Positions 49,120 through 58,528 of a DNA stretch of 64,000 nt are shown in pieces. Both the position numbers and the translations under genes were made by a program. Below the pieces are notes generated by a model. The model was not told where the DNA came from. It worked only from the letters and a program-made list of their open reading frames with translations, and ran no database searches. The stretch's first letter is position 1. The number at the start of each line of letters is the position of its first letter. Origin of the DNA: Aromatoleum toluclasticum ATCC 700605 (GTDB lineage: Bacteria > Pseudomonadota > Gammaproteobacteria > Burkholderiales > Rhodocyclaceae); assembly GCF_000378245.1 (NCBI RefSeq), contig NZ_KB899498.1, positions 1 to 64,000 of the forward strand. Direction: 5' to 3'.

Positions 49120-51449
49120 TGTCCGACGATTCGTCTGCGCTGCGGGAGCTTGAGCATCTCAACCGCTTGTATGCGATGCTTAGTGCGGTGAACCGGGCGA
49201 TCGTGCGCAGCGACGACGTCCAGTCGCTGTTCGCGGAGGCATGCCGCATTTCGGTCGAGAAAGGGGGATTCGCTGCTGCCTGGATCGGGCTGTTTGAGCC
49301 GGGCGAAAACCGGCCACGCATCAATGCACGCGCCGGCGTTAGCGTGCCTTCGCCGCAGTGCGCGGCTTGCGGCGATGAATGTCCGCTGCGTGCGGGACAG
49401 CCCTGCCGCCTCGACGATCTTGGGGCCAACGCATCCGCGGCGGGCTGGCGTGCATTGGCCCGCGACGCCGGCCTGCGCGCAAGCATAGCGCTGCCCCTGC
49501 ACAACGGAACGGAACTGGTCGGAGCGTTTGGCATCGCCACGCAGCAGCCGCAGGGGTTCACCGAGGCTGACCGTCGCCTGCTCGACGAAGTCGCGGCGGA
49601 TGTGTCTTACGCGCTCGCCGCACTGCATCGCGAGCAGGCGCGCGTCGCCGATCAGTCACGCATCGAGTTCCTCGCCTATTACGATGCCCATACCGGCCTT
49701 CCCAATCGTGCTTTGTGCGAGCGGCGGCTGTGCGAGGCGACGACGCGTGGCGAGCGCCTCGCCATCCTCGTCGTCGAGTTGGGCGTGTTCCACGATGCTG
49801 CGCGCCTCTTCGGTCCCGGCGGAGCCGTTCTCATCGCGCGGGAGGCGGCGCGTCGGCTCGAGGCGGGCCTTCAGCAGGCCGGCGTCGCACGCATTGCCGA
49901 GAACGCATTCGCGCTATGGGTTCCGGGGCTACCCGCAGACGAGGAGACCCGTGCCATGGCCGCGACGGTTGCGCTGCGGATCGGCGAACTGCTCGCACCG
50001 GCCCTGCGCATCGAGGGGCAGGATCTGTATGCCGCCCCTTTTGTCGGCATCGCGCTCCATGCGGGTGACGGGGCGACCGAGGAGACGCTGCGCCAGGCCG
50101 TGGTGGCGGCGGGGCGTCGGCGCGGTACGGCCGATGCCAGCTACTGTTTCTATGCCGGTGAAATGGCGAACAGCTCGCTGCGGCGATTCGATCTCGATGC
50201 AGCCCTGCGCCGGGCGCTCGACCGCGGCGAGTTCCTGCTGCACTACCAGCCGCAGGTGGACCTCGCTACCGGTGAGGTCATCGGCGCCGAGGCCCTGCTG
50301 CGTTGGAATCGGCCCGGCGTCGGACTGGTGTCGCCGCTGGAGTTCATCCCGGTGCTGGAGAGCAATGGGCTCATCGGCGCAGTCGGCGAATGGGTGCTCG
50401 ACGAGGCCTGCCGCAGCTGCCGCGACTGGCAGGAGTCCGGCGGTGCGCCTTTGCGGGTCGGCGTGAACCTCTCCGCGCGCCAATTCCGCGACGGCGACGT
50501 CGGTGCCGTGGCGCGCCACGCGATCGACCGCAGCGGCCTCGATCCGCGGCTGCTCGAGCTTGAACTGACCGAAAGCATTGTCCTGCAGGATGCCGACAGC
50601 GTGATTCGCTGCCTGCGTGAGTTACGCAGTGACGGCATCGGTACTGCGCTCGATGATTTCGGCACCGGCTACTCGTCATTGAGTTATCTGCAGCGGCTGC
50701 CCGTGGATCGCATCAAGATCGACCGCTCCTTCGTCACCGATCTGACAAGTAATCCCAACAGCAGCGCGATCGCCCGCGCGGTCGTCGGTATGACGCATAG
50801 CCTCGGCATGACGGCGATCGCTGAAGGAGTCGAGACGGAGGGGCAACTCGGGTACCTGCGCGGCCTCGGTTGCGAAGCCATGCAGGGCTACCTGTTCAGT
50901 CCGCCGCTTCCCGGCGACGCTTTCGTCAATTTGTTGCGCGACGGGCGCCGCATGGCGTCGGGCGACGCCGCGACGGAAGGCAAGCGCATCCTGCTGGTGG
51001 TCGACGACGAGCCCAACGTACTAAACGCGCTGCGCCGAGTGTTCCACCGCAAGCGTGTGCAGGTGTTCACCGCTACCAGCCCGCACGAAGCCTTCGAGTT
51101 GCTCGCCCGGCACCCTGTCGGCGTGGTGGTGTCCGACCAGCGCATGCCCAGCATGTCGGGCACCGAATTTCTGCGCCGCGTGAAGGCCCTGCATCCGGAC
51201 ACCGTGCGCATCGTGCTGTCAGGCTATACGGAACTCGGCGCGGTGATCGAAGCGGTGAACCACGGGGCAATCTACAAGTTTCTGACCAAGCCTTGGGAGG
51301 ACGAGGGAATACGCTCAATCATCGACGAGGCTTTCGGGATATTCGAGCTGGCGCAGCAGAATCGTGTGCTGACGGAGAGACTGGCGACCGTGCTCGCCGC
51401 CTCGATTCCGTCGCCGGCGCGATCGGCCACCGCACACGGTCGCCACTAA
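49116..51449 (+). CDS. GAF-GGDEF(degenerate)-EAL-receiver protein, probable c-di-GMP phosphodiesterase
   Basis: A 777-residue cytoplasmic protein. GAF at about 25-175 contains a Cys cluster (CAACGDEC), possibly redox- or metal-sensitive. The GGDEF domain at about 185-345 has AENAF in place of GGDEF and is therefore not a cyclase. EAL at about 365-610 is intact: GAEALLRWN, NLSARQ, ELTES, LDDFGTGYSS, KIDRSF, EGVET. A C-terminal receiver follows (about 625-750: LLVVDDEPN, VVSDQRMPSMSG, KPWED), of the kind found in RpfG-like HD-GYP regulators. A receiver after EAL is less common than before it. It is the likely output of this operon. Confidence 0.9.
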   Translation: MMSDDSSALRELEHLNRLYAMLSAVNRAIVRSDDVQSLFAEACRISVEKGGFAAAWIGLFEPGENRPRINARAGVSVPSPQCAACGDECPLRAGQPCRLDDLGANASAAGWRALARDAGLRASIALPLHNGTELVGAFGIATQQPQGFTEADRRLLDEVAADVSYALAALHREQARVADQSRIEFLAYYDAHTGLPNRALCERRLCEATTRGERLAILVVELGVFHDAARLFGPGGAVLIAREAARRLEAGLQQAGVARIAENAFALWVPGLPADEETRAMAATVALRIGELLAPALRIEGQDLYAAPFVGIALHAGDGATEETLRQAVVAAGRRRGTADASYCFYAGEMANSSLRRFDLDAALRRALDRGEFLLHYQPQVDLATGEVIGAEALLRWNRPGVGLVSPLEFIPVLESNGLIGAVGEWVLDEACRSCRDWQESGGAPLRVGVNLSARQFRDGDVGAVARHAIDRSGLDPRLLELELTESIVLQDADSVIRCLRELRSDGIGTALDDFGTGYSSLSYLQRLPVDRIKIDRSFVTDLTSNPNSSAIARAVVGMTHSLGMTAIAEGVETEGQLGYLRGLGCEAMQGYLFSPPLPGDAFVNLLRDGRRMASGDAATEGKRILLVVDDEPNVLNALRRVFHRKRVQVFTATSPHEAFELLARHPVGVVVSDQRMPSMSGTEFLRRVKALHPDTVRIVLSGYTELGAVIEAVNHGAIYKFLTKPWEDEGIRSIIDEAFGIFELAQQNRVLTERLATVLAASIPSPARSATAHGRH

Positions 51450-51727
51450 AGACGCGAAAGGGGCGTGTGTCGGGCGCCCTTGCCTGTCAAGTGTCGCCGG
51501 ATTTGCGCTCCGCACGTGACATGGGACTCCGCTTTGCGCCCTCTACCACGACGAATGTAGATTTCATTGCGCGCACGAAGCCGACAACACCCTTGTTGTC
51601 GGCTGTGCTATTTAGGCGATGGACGTACGTATAGGGCAGTGCGTACTCGCTGGCGACGTAATCAAGGATGTACCAGACAGGGTGAATCGGGGCCTTGCCC
51701 GGCCAAGGCGGGCTGGTCGGCTCGAAG

Positions 51728-52099
51728 TCAGGCAAATTCGTCGGCTTCGCGCTCGACGGCGTCCAACATGCCGACAGGGCGGGGAAGGCCGCGCGATGAT
51801 TTGTCAGACGCGGGCATCCGTGCCTCAATGTTCTTCTTGAACGTGTTGCTGGCGTGAAACACCACAACGCGGCGTGCGGTGATCACGGCCGTTTCGCCGG
51901 TCTTGGGATTGCGCCCCGGGCGCGAGGACTTGTCACGTAACTGGAAACCGCCGAAGCCGGACAGTTTGACGTCCTCGCCCTTTTCAAGCGCCGCGCTGAT
52001 CTCCTCGAAAAAAGCATCGGTCAGTTCGCTCGCCTCGCGTTTGTTGAGGCCGATGGTGTCGATGATGCGTTGTATCAGGTCGACCCTGGTCAAGGTCAT
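51728..52099 (-). CDS. IHF-alpha/HU-family DNA-bending protein with C-terminal tail
   Basis: A 123-residue protein, closely similar to the one at 18540-18914 over its first 95 residues ([30 protein letters not shown]). The roughly 28-residue tail is different and more acidic. ATG at 52099 is preceded by AAGGGCAGAACCGCC. The two genes are paralogs; neither is in the usual ihfA context. Bending of promoter DNA is the family role. Confidence 0.87.
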   Translation of the reverse strand: MTLTRVDLIQRIIDTIGLNKREASELTDAFFEEISAALEKGEDVKLSGFGGFQLRDKSSRPGRNPKTGETAVITARRVVVFHASNTFKKNIEARMPASDKSSRGLPRPVGMLDAVEREADEFA

Positions 52100-52614
52100 G
52101 GCGGTTCTGCCCTTGTACGCGTGTTGTGAGTGGGATGCCCGAATTCTGCCATAGGCGCACGACCGGGAACCTACCTGCGCCATCGGGTAGGTCGGACGGC
52201 GCTCGGACTGAACCGGCCGGCGGGAGCAGGCCAGCCGCGAGCGATCGCGCGATCCGACCGGCTCCGGATCATCGACGTCGCCCACTATGACTTTCGGAAA
52301 GCGGGTCCATCAGCACAACGCTTAAGACAAGGAACGGCGTTGATGTGAGCAGTGCCGTCCGATAGATACAACGGCCTAGAAATTCCCATCGATGCACCGT
52401 ACGCGAATCGCGCTCACGAACTTGTGCATTTGGCCTTCGCCACCCAAAAACGTCGCTTGCTGTCCTGCAATCCGGTGCTATACCGACACAAAGCTAGAAG
52501 ACATTGCCGCCCATCTCGCATAGTCAAATCGGGCGGGCAGGGGCGTAAGCCGTGCGAGAGGAAAGGGCGTTTCAGCCTTCGCGCAGTAATGTCCAGAGCA
52601 CACATGCGCCCCGA
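52100..52614. other. Intergenic region, no gene recognised
   Basis: About 515 bp between the IHF-like gene and ribA. ORFs on both strands are short and lack coding character, and no terminator hairpin with a T tract was seen. Confidence 0.45.
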
Positions 52615-53253
52615 TCAAGCTTCCGGCCAAGGGAACAGATGGCCGAGCCGCTCCGCCTTCGTGCGCAGGTAGCCGGCGTTGTGGGGGTTCGGCTCGATGA
52701 TGTGGGGGACGCGCTCGGCGACCGCAATGTCGTAGCGCTCCAGCGCGTGCACCTTCCGGGGATTGTTCGTCATCAGCTTCAGCGTCGCGATGCCGAGGCT
52801 GCGCAGCATCGCCGCCGCGACCGAGTAGTCGCGCCTATCCGCGGGAAAGCCGAGACGTTCGTTGGCCTCGACGGTGTCGGCGCCTTGGTCCTGCAGCGCG
52901 TACGCGCGGATCTTGTTCAGCAGCCCGATCCCGCGGCCTTCCTGGCGCAGGTACAGCAGCACGCCGCGGCCTTCGGTGGCGATTGCGGCGAGCGCCGCTT
53001 CGAGCTGCGGGCCGCAGTCGCAGCGCTGGCTGAACAACGCGTCGCCGGTCAGGCATTCGGAATGGACGCGGGTGAGCACCGGCGCCCCGTCGGTCACCGC
53101 GCCGAGCGTCAGGGCGACGTGCTCGCGTCCGCTGGCGACTTCTTCAAAACCGTGGAGTTCGAATGTCGCCCACGGTGTCGGCAAGTGACACGCGGCGACG
53201 TGGAGGATCTCGCTACCGGACGTTTTGTCCGTTTCGTTGAACTTGTTCTGCAT
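52615..53253 (-). CDS. ribA: GTP cyclohydrolase II
   Basis: A 212-residue stand-alone RibA that opens the imidazole ring of GTP, the first step of riboflavin synthesis. The zinc ligands lie in [17 protein letters not shown], and the catalytic region is [20 protein letters not shown] followed by [12 protein letters not shown]. It has no fused RibB domain. ATG at 53253 follows CAGGGAATTAGC; the frame is open upstream but without family similarity. It is a single gene here, away from other rib genes, and could support demand for flavin. Confidence 0.95.
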   Translation of the reverse strand: MQNKFNETDKTSGSEILHVAACHLPTPWATFELHGFEEVASGREHVALTLGAVTDGAPVLTRVHSECLTGDALFSQRCDCGPQLEAALAAIATEGRGVLLYLRQEGRGIGLLNKIRAYALQDQGADTVEANERLGFPADRRDYSVAAAMLRSLGIATLKLMTNNPRKVHALERYDIAVAERVPHIIEPNPHNAGYLRTKAERLGHLFPWPEA

Positions 53254-53431
53254 GCTAATTCCCTGTTGGCTCCGCGCTGCCCGGCCGGACGTCGCGCTAC
53301 CGCCGGACGTGCGACGGTATCGGGAAAAGCAGCCAGGATCGGCGATTGACGGTCGGTGCAACCGAGGTGGTTGAGATCTATGTGAGTCTTTGCCGGGCAT
53401 CGCGCAATGGGTGAAAACGCCCCGCGCGGGC

Positions 53432-55378
53432 TCAGTGCGCGAGTGAAGCCGGGCTCGACCAGGGCGAAGCGGCCCGCCACGCCCCGAACTGGTCGGCCGC
53501 CATCGGATGGCTCACAAAATGGCCCTGCGCGATATCACATCCCAGTTCCGTCACGCGCCGCAACGCATCCTGGCTTTCCACGCCCTCTGCCACAACTTCG
53601 AAGCCCAGCTTGTGCGCCATCTGTGCGGCCGAGCTGACGATGGTCGCGCAATCCTCGCTCTGTACCAGCGGGATGACAAACGACTGGTCAATCTTGATGG
53701 CATCGACGGGCAGGCGATGCAGATAACCCAGGCTCGAATAGCCGGCACCGAAGTCGTCGATGGCAAGTTGAAAACCCAGCCACTTCAGGGAGTGAAGGAT
53801 CTCGACCGCGGCCGAGGCGTCCACCATCAGCGCGCTCTCCGTCAGCTCCAGCTGAATCCAGCCTGGCTGGGCTCCCCAGGTCTCGACCAGGCCCTTGAGC
53901 TTGTCGAGCAGCGTCGGGTCGCGCAGATCGTGCGCCGAGAGATTCACCGACAGCGGCAGTTCGATTCCTGCCATGTGCCACGCGTAGCGCTGGCGGAACG
54001 TCGCTTCGAGGACCCAGTGAGTGACGGGGGTGATCATTCCCGCCTGTTCCGCGAGCGTGATGAACTCGAACGTCGGGACCTGGCCGAGCAGTGGATGCTT
54101 CCACCGAACCAGTGCCTCGGCGCCACAGATCGCTGCCGAAGCCAGGTGCAGCTTGGGCTGAAGCTGGAGCGCGAGTTGGTGCCTCTCGATCGCGTGGCGC
54201 AGCTCCCCCATCAACGCCAGCCTGCGCGAGGCTTCCTGATCGAGCGCCGGTGCAAAGACCGCGTAGTCCCGACCGGCCTGCATCGCATCGCGCATCGCCA
54301 CGCGAGCGCGTCGTAGTAACACCTCCGCGTCCGCCCCATGGCCGGGAAACAGGGCCAGACCGGTGTGAGTGTGTACATCGAACGCCAACCCCTCGACGTC
54401 GATCGAGGTGTGCAACAACTTCGAAAGCTGCTGTGCCGTCGCGGAGGAGCGAGCCGAATCGGCATTCGGCAACAGCAGCGCGAATTCGCCTTCGCCCACC
54501 CGGGCGACTGTTTCAGCAAGCTTGGCCTCGATCAGTCGGCGCGCGAATGTCTGGATGAGCCGATCGCCTTGAGCGTAGCCCAGGGTGTCATTGACTTCCT
54601 GTAGATGGTCGAGGCTCACGATCATGAGCGCGAGCGGCTGGTTCTGCGCAACCGCGGTAGCAAGAACGGACTCGAACCGCTCGCATAAGCTCGCCCGATT
54701 GGGTAGACCGGTCAGCGCATCGCAGTAGGCCATGCGGTGAATGGTGGCTTCAGCCTCCTGGCGGCGAAGCCGCGAGCGAAGGTTGCTGATGCCGTAAGCG
54801 AGATCGTCGGCCAACTCCGCGAGCAGTTTCACCTCCGCCTCATCGAAGGCGTCCGGCTCCGAGGCCGCAATCCCCAGGGTGCCGATCACCTCGCCGTCGA
54901 CGTGCAGCGGAAAGGCGCTGGCGGATGCGTAGCGAAAGCGAAGCGCCTCCGCGTGCCACGGAGCGTGATCGGGGTCGGTCAGCAGGTGGCGCACGATACA
55001 CGGTTTGCCCGTGCGGATTGAAGTACCGGTCACGCTGTGACCGAACTCGTTGTCGGCCCAGCTCGCATACAGGTTTCGAAGCGTCTCCTCCTCCTGCTCA
55101 TAGTGGTCGTCGAAACCGAACGCCGCCAGGGAGACGGATTTTCGCTCATCGTGCTGGACGTAGCCGACGTAGCTCATGCGGTAGCCGCCTTGCTCGACGA
55201 TGACGCGGCACATCGCATTCACCAGTTCGGCCTCATCGCTGGCCCGCAACAGCGTCCTGTTGCCTGCGCTGAGCGTCTTCAGGGCGCGGTTGACGCGAAG
55301 CAGTTCCTTCTCGTTGTCGGCTATCGTCGCCGAAGCGTTGGGTCGTGTGATTTGAGCATTGGCTGGCGTACTCATCAT
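53432..55378 (-). CDS. GAF-GGDEF(degenerate)-EAL protein, probable c-di-GMP phosphodiesterase
   Basis: A 648-residue cytoplasmic protein. GAF lies at about 30-190. The GGDEF domain (about 215-375) has [10 protein letters not shown], but the active loop reads GEGEF, so cyclase activity is unlikely. EAL is at about 390-640: [31 protein letters not shown] (Gly-Ala for Gly-Thr), KIDQSF, EGVES. It should therefore be a phosphodiesterase, possibly regulated by GTP bound to the degenerate site. It starts 15 bases after the glyoxalase-fold gene on the same strand. Two adjacent ATGs are possible (55378, 55375); no strong SD is visible. Confidence 0.9.
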   Translation of the reverse strand: MMSTPANAQITRPNASATIADNEKELLRVNRALKTLSAGNRTLLRASDEAELVNAMCRVIVEQGGYRMSYVGYVQHDERKSVSLAAFGFDDHYEQEEETLRNLYASWADNEFGHSVTGTSIRTGKPCIVRHLLTDPDHAPWHAEALRFRYASASAFPLHVDGEVIGTLGIAASEPDAFDEAEVKLLAELADDLAYGISNLRSRLRRQEAEATIHRMAYCDALTGLPNRASLCERFESVLATAVAQNQPLALMIVSLDHLQEVNDTLGYAQGDRLIQTFARRLIEAKLAETVARVGEGEFALLLPNADSARSSATAQQLSKLLHTSIDVEGLAFDVHTHTGLALFPGHGADAEVLLRRARVAMRDAMQAGRDYAVFAPALDQEASRRLALMGELRHAIERHQLALQLQPKLHLASAAICGAEALVRWKHPLLGQVPTFEFITLAEQAGMITPVTHWVLEATFRQRYAWHMAGIELPLSVNLSAHDLRDPTLLDKLKGLVETWGAQPGWIQLELTESALMVDASAAVEILHSLKWLGFQLAIDDFGAGYSSLGYLHRLPVDAIKIDQSFVIPLVQSEDCATIVSSAAQMAHKLGFEVVAEGVESQDALRRVTELGCDIAQGHFVSHPMAADQFGAWRAASPWSSPASLAH

Positions 55379-55392
55379 TCAGTATAGACAGC

Positions 55393-55785
55393 CTATCCCT
55401 CTTCTTCAGATTTGCGGCAGGAGGCCACGAGCTTGTTTCCGTCGAGGTCGCGTATGTATGCGGCGTAGGCATGCGGCGCGAAAGGTCGGGGGCCAGGGGC
55501 GCCTTCGCAGGTACCCCCGAGTTCAAGCGCGCGTCGATGGAACTCGCGCACGGCAGCGCGGTTCGGGGCTGCGAGGCCGATGGTCATGCCGTTACCCGTA
55601 GTGGCAGGCTCCCCGTTACGGGGGTAGAGGATCATGAACTGCGGTGCCTCGATACCCCAGCCGCAGGCCTTGCCTTCGAGCTCAAGCAGGCACTTGAACT
55701 GCAGCGGTTCGAGAACCTGGTCGTAGAAGGTCTTCGCGCGCGGGATGTCGCGCGTCCCGAGCGTGACGTGGGTAAAGATGCTCAC
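55393..55785 (-). CDS. Glyoxalase/VOC-family protein
   Basis: A 130-residue protein of the vicinal-oxygen-chelate fold: FTHVTLGTRDIPRAKTFYDQ at the start, the mid-strand FMILYPRNGEPA, and a final YIRDLDGNKLVASCR. The metal-ligand pattern (His near the start, Tyr/Asp region late) is only partly clear, so the reaction cannot be named. It lies between the acyl-CoA ligase and the GGDEF-EAL gene, all on the minus strand. Confidence 0.87.
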   Translation of the reverse strand: MSIFTHVTLGTRDIPRAKTFYDQVLEPLQFKCLLELEGKACGWGIEAPQFMILYPRNGEPATTGNGMTIGLAAPNRAAVREFHRRALELGGTCEGAPGPRPFAPHAYAAYIRDLDGNKLVASCRKSEEEG

Positions 55786-55820
55786 GGTGTCTTCCTCTCC
55801 GTTTTTCTGCCTTATGGGGA

Positions 55821-57452
55821 TCAGCGTTTGCTGACCTTGATGTCGGTCTCTTCCAGATCCCAGGTCGTTGGCGTCTTGCCCTCTTCACGCAGCTGGTACT
55901 TCAGCACCCGGCCCTGCGGGTTCTTCGGCATCGAGCTGCGGAATTCGATATAGCGGGGGAGGGCGTAATAGGGAACGGAGTCGATTGCCCACTTGAACAA
56001 TTCTTCGGGCATGAGGGCGCTGCCGGGCTTGAGAATCGCGGTGACCTTGACGTCATCCTCGCCCTTGTCGGAAGGCACGGCGTGGACCGCAACTTCTTCG
56101 ATGGCCGGATGCGCTGCGAAGGCGGCTTCCATCTCGAAGCTAGAGATGTTTTCGCCGCGCCGGCGCAGGTAGTCCTTCTTGCGGTCCACGAAATAGAAGA
56201 AACCTTCTTCGTCGAATTTTCCGATATCGCCGGTGTGGAACCACATGTTGCGCAGCAGCTTCATGGTGTCGGCGGGGCGTCCCCAGTAGCCCATGAACAT
56301 GATGTCGGGGCGCAGGGGGCGAACGACGATCTCGCCTGGCGTGTTGGCCGGAAGCTCGCGATCGAGGTCGTCGACGATGCGCACGTCGAAATCGGGGATG
56401 CGCTTCCCGGAGGAGCCGGGCGCTGCGTACTCGCCGCCGGGTAGCGAGGTAATGACGCTCGCTTCGGTGAGGCCGTAGCCATTGCCGCCCACCTGCTTGG
56501 CGCCGAAGCGTTCGCGCCAGATCCTCTTCGATTCCTCGGTGAAGGGATTGCCGCGCACGGTGTGGATCTGTCCGATGCAACGTTTCATCGACTCGTTGTC
56601 CGGCGCCTGGGCGAGCAGTCCGCCCATGCTGCCGAGGATCGACGCGATGGTGGCGCCGCTGCGCTCGACTTCGGGCCAGAAATTGGATACCGAGAAGCGC
56701 TGCACGATCGCGACCCGGGCGCCGACCATGATGTTCGAGAGGATGCCGACACACAGCGCGTTCATGTGGAAAAGCGGCAGCGGGGTGATGGTGACGTCAT
56801 TCTCGGTTGCCGGTCCCGCGCGCAGCTGGAGGCGGGCGAGATTGCACATGTAGTTGTAGCTCAGCATGCAGCCCTTGGACGGCCCGGTGGTGCCCGACGT
56901 ATAGACGATGCAGGCGAGGTCCCAGGGATTCGGCTTCGTCTCGATCGCGTCGTCGCGCCGGCCGCGGTGCTCGTCCAGCGGCGCGATGCGGGCGCGGCAC
57001 TCCGGGATCTTGGTGAGGTGGGCGCGGTGAAGGATCAGCTGCATTTCCGGCAATCCGTCCGCCACCTGCGCGATGCGTTCGACGTAATCCGCCTCGCAGA
57101 TCACGATTGCAGCCTGCGAGTCCGCGATCTGATGGCGGAGGAACTCGCCCCGCAGCGCAGTGTTGACGGGAACACTCACGGCACACAGTTTGTTGATGGC
57201 GAGCCAGGCCACGACTGCATCGATGTTGTTGTCGAGCATGCTCAGGACGGTCTGCCCGGCCTGGACGCCCAATGCTGCGAGCGAGTGGGCGAGGCGCGTC
57301 GAAAGCTGGTCGACCTGGCCGTAAGTGTAAAGCTCGCCGCCGAAGTCGAGCAGCACCCGCTCGGGGTGCTTTGCAACTGCACGGTCGAGTGCCGCGATGA
57401 CCGTATCCTGTGGGCCGACCGACCAGGTTTCCTGATTGCCCATGCCTGCCAT
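55821..57452 (-). CDS. Acyl-CoA ligase (AMP-forming)
   Basis: A 543-residue member of the ANL superfamily that activates a carboxylic acid as acyl-AMP and then as acyl-CoA. Motifs in order: YTSGTTGPSKG (P-loop), GYGLTEAS, HTGDIG, DRKKDYLRRRGENIS and the catalytic Lys in PQGRVLKYQLR. Sequence style resembles CaiC-like and medium-chain ligases, but the substrate cannot be assigned. ATG at 57452 follows AGGAGACATCAC. It is divergent from a TetR gene, with two operator-like palindromes between them. It is presumably the entry or a mid-step of the pathway encoded on its right. Confidence 0.92.
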   Translation of the reverse strand: MAGMGNQETWSVGPQDTVIAALDRAVAKHPERVLLDFGGELYTYGQVDQLSTRLAHSLAALGVQAGQTVLSMLDNNIDAVVAWLAINKLCAVSVPVNTALRGEFLRHQIADSQAAIVICEADYVERIAQVADGLPEMQLILHRAHLTKIPECRARIAPLDEHRGRRDDAIETKPNPWDLACIVYTSGTTGPSKGCMLSYNYMCNLARLQLRAGPATENDVTITPLPLFHMNALCVGILSNIMVGARVAIVQRFSVSNFWPEVERSGATIASILGSMGGLLAQAPDNESMKRCIGQIHTVRGNPFTEESKRIWRERFGAKQVGGNGYGLTEASVITSLPGGEYAAPGSSGKRIPDFDVRIVDDLDRELPANTPGEIVVRPLRPDIMFMGYWGRPADTMKLLRNMWFHTGDIGKFDEEGFFYFVDRKKDYLRRRGENISSFEMEAAFAAHPAIEEVAVHAVPSDKGEDDVKVTAILKPGSALMPEELFKWAIDSVPYYALPRYIEFRSSMPKNPQGRVLKYQLREEGKTPTTWDLEETDIKVSKR

Positions 57453-57528
57453 GTGATGTCTCCTGTCCCGATTCGCCGTGTTGGGGTGATGTGCAGCTTT
57501 CGTTGTGATGGCAAAACATAAACACAAA

Positions 57529-57543
57529 TTGAAAAACTGTCAA
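57529..57543. promoter_or_regulatory. Operator-like repeat, TTGAA-N5-GTCAA
   Basis: An imperfect member of the TGAC-N5-GTCA set found at three other places in this cluster, with the same 5-base spacing and one arm mismatch. It lies 77 bases upstream of the acyl-CoA ligase start. Confidence 0.4.
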
Positions 57544-57610
57544 ATATAAGGAAGCGTAATGATCATTTTGATGGGGGGGCGGATGTTCGTGCGGTTGGGG
57601 CACGCTACAA

Positions 57611-57624
57611 TCACCGATCGGTGA
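57611..57624. promoter_or_regulatory. Perfect 14-bp palindrome, candidate TetR operator
   Basis: TCACCGATCGGTGA is fully self-complementary and sits 17 bases before the TetR start at 57642, in the divergent region with the acyl-CoA ligase. This is the classic location for an autoregulatory TetR-family operator. It differs in sequence from the TGAC-N5-GTCA sites. Confidence 0.65.
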
Positions 57625-57641
57625 ATTCTCGGGGAGCGGAG

Positions 57642-58331
57642 ATGGCGGAAGCAGTCGAGGCGGCAAAGGCAAAGGTGAAGAAGCCTCGCGCGACCGCCCC
57701 TGCGAAGGAGGGCGCGGAGCCGGCGCCGGTCAAGGCCGTGAAGGCGGTTCGCCGGAACAGGCGGTCCGAAAGCACGATCCTGGGCATTTTCGACGCTACC
57801 GAAGCGGTGGTTCTCGAGTCCGGAGCAGACCGGGTAAACATCCTCGACGTTTGTCAGACCGCAGGCATCTCGCGTGGGACGTTCTACCGGTATTTTTCGT
57901 CGCAGGACGATCTCTTGGACGCGTTTTCACGTCACCGGCGCGATCGTTTCCATGCTGCCCTGATCGAGGCGACTGCCCCGTATGCCGATCCGGACGAGCG
58001 TTTCGACGCCGTATTGCGATTCGTCGATGATTACCTTGAGCGCGGCAATGCACGACGGCTGCTCGTCGTTGCTCCGGAGTACGCGATGCGCTGGCTGCAG
58101 CGCATCTTCCCCGACTCGGTGATCCGGTTCCAGGACGTGCTTGGGCCGGTCTTCGATGCGTGGGAGTCGCGTGCGGGAATCAAGATCGACCGCGAGCTCA
58201 CCTGCGAGCTGCTGGTCCGATACATCCTCAGCGAGATTCTCGTCCCCGCCGGCCCTGAGCGCCGAAGCCTGCCGCGCCGCCTCGAGCGGATGTTCGCCAT
58301 GCTGATGCAGGGCCGCGTTTCCCGCCGCTGA
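57642..58331 (+). CDS. TetR-family regulator
   Basis: A 229-residue regulator. A basic Ala/Lys-rich leader (about 1-38) precedes the HTH (about 50-95: VNILDVCQTAGISRGTFYRYFSSQDDLLDAF split over this span). The remainder is an all-helical ligand-binding and dimer domain. GGGGAGCGGAG precedes the ATG; an in-frame GTG at 57621 lies inside the palindrome and is not preferred. It probably represses itself and the divergent acyl-CoA ligase through the palindrome just upstream. Confidence 0.9.
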   Translation: MAEAVEAAKAKVKKPRATAPAKEGAEPAPVKAVKAVRRNRRSESTILGIFDATEAVVLESGADRVNILDVCQTAGISRGTFYRYFSSQDDLLDAFSRHRRDRFHAALIEATAPYADPDERFDAVLRFVDDYLERGNARRLLVVAPEYAMRWLQRIFPDSVIRFQDVLGPVFDAWESRAGIKIDRELTCELLVRYILSEILVPAGPERRSLPRRLERMFAMLMQGRVSRR

Positions 58332-58406
58332 GCACGCCGCGTCCGCTCGCCGCTGCGGGCGAGCGGGCGAGCGGGTGTGCGGCATCCGTCCGTCTTCCAC
58401 TGCGCT

Positions 58407-58421
58407 TTGACTCCGCGTCAA
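58407..58421. promoter_or_regulatory. Operator-like repeat, TTGAC-N5-GTCAA
   Basis: TTGAC at 58407-58411 and GTCAA at 58417-58421 form a perfect inverted repeat that extends one more base on each side. It lies 107 bases upstream of the flavoprotein gene. The same arms and spacing recur at 60909-60923. Confidence 0.55.
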
Positions 58422-58528
58422 ACCGCCCCGCCGTGTCCGGCCGGGGCGCTGTGCTTCAATCGGTTGGTTCGTCGAATCGGACGCATTTCACCAACAAGCG
58501 CATCCGGCACACCCCGGAGGGAGACAGA

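Noticed and set aside
51487-51867. Minus-strand ORF overlapping the second IHF-like gene in another frame
   Set aside because: The upstream part is a frame shadow of the IHF-like gene; the rest has no recognisable motif and no start signal.
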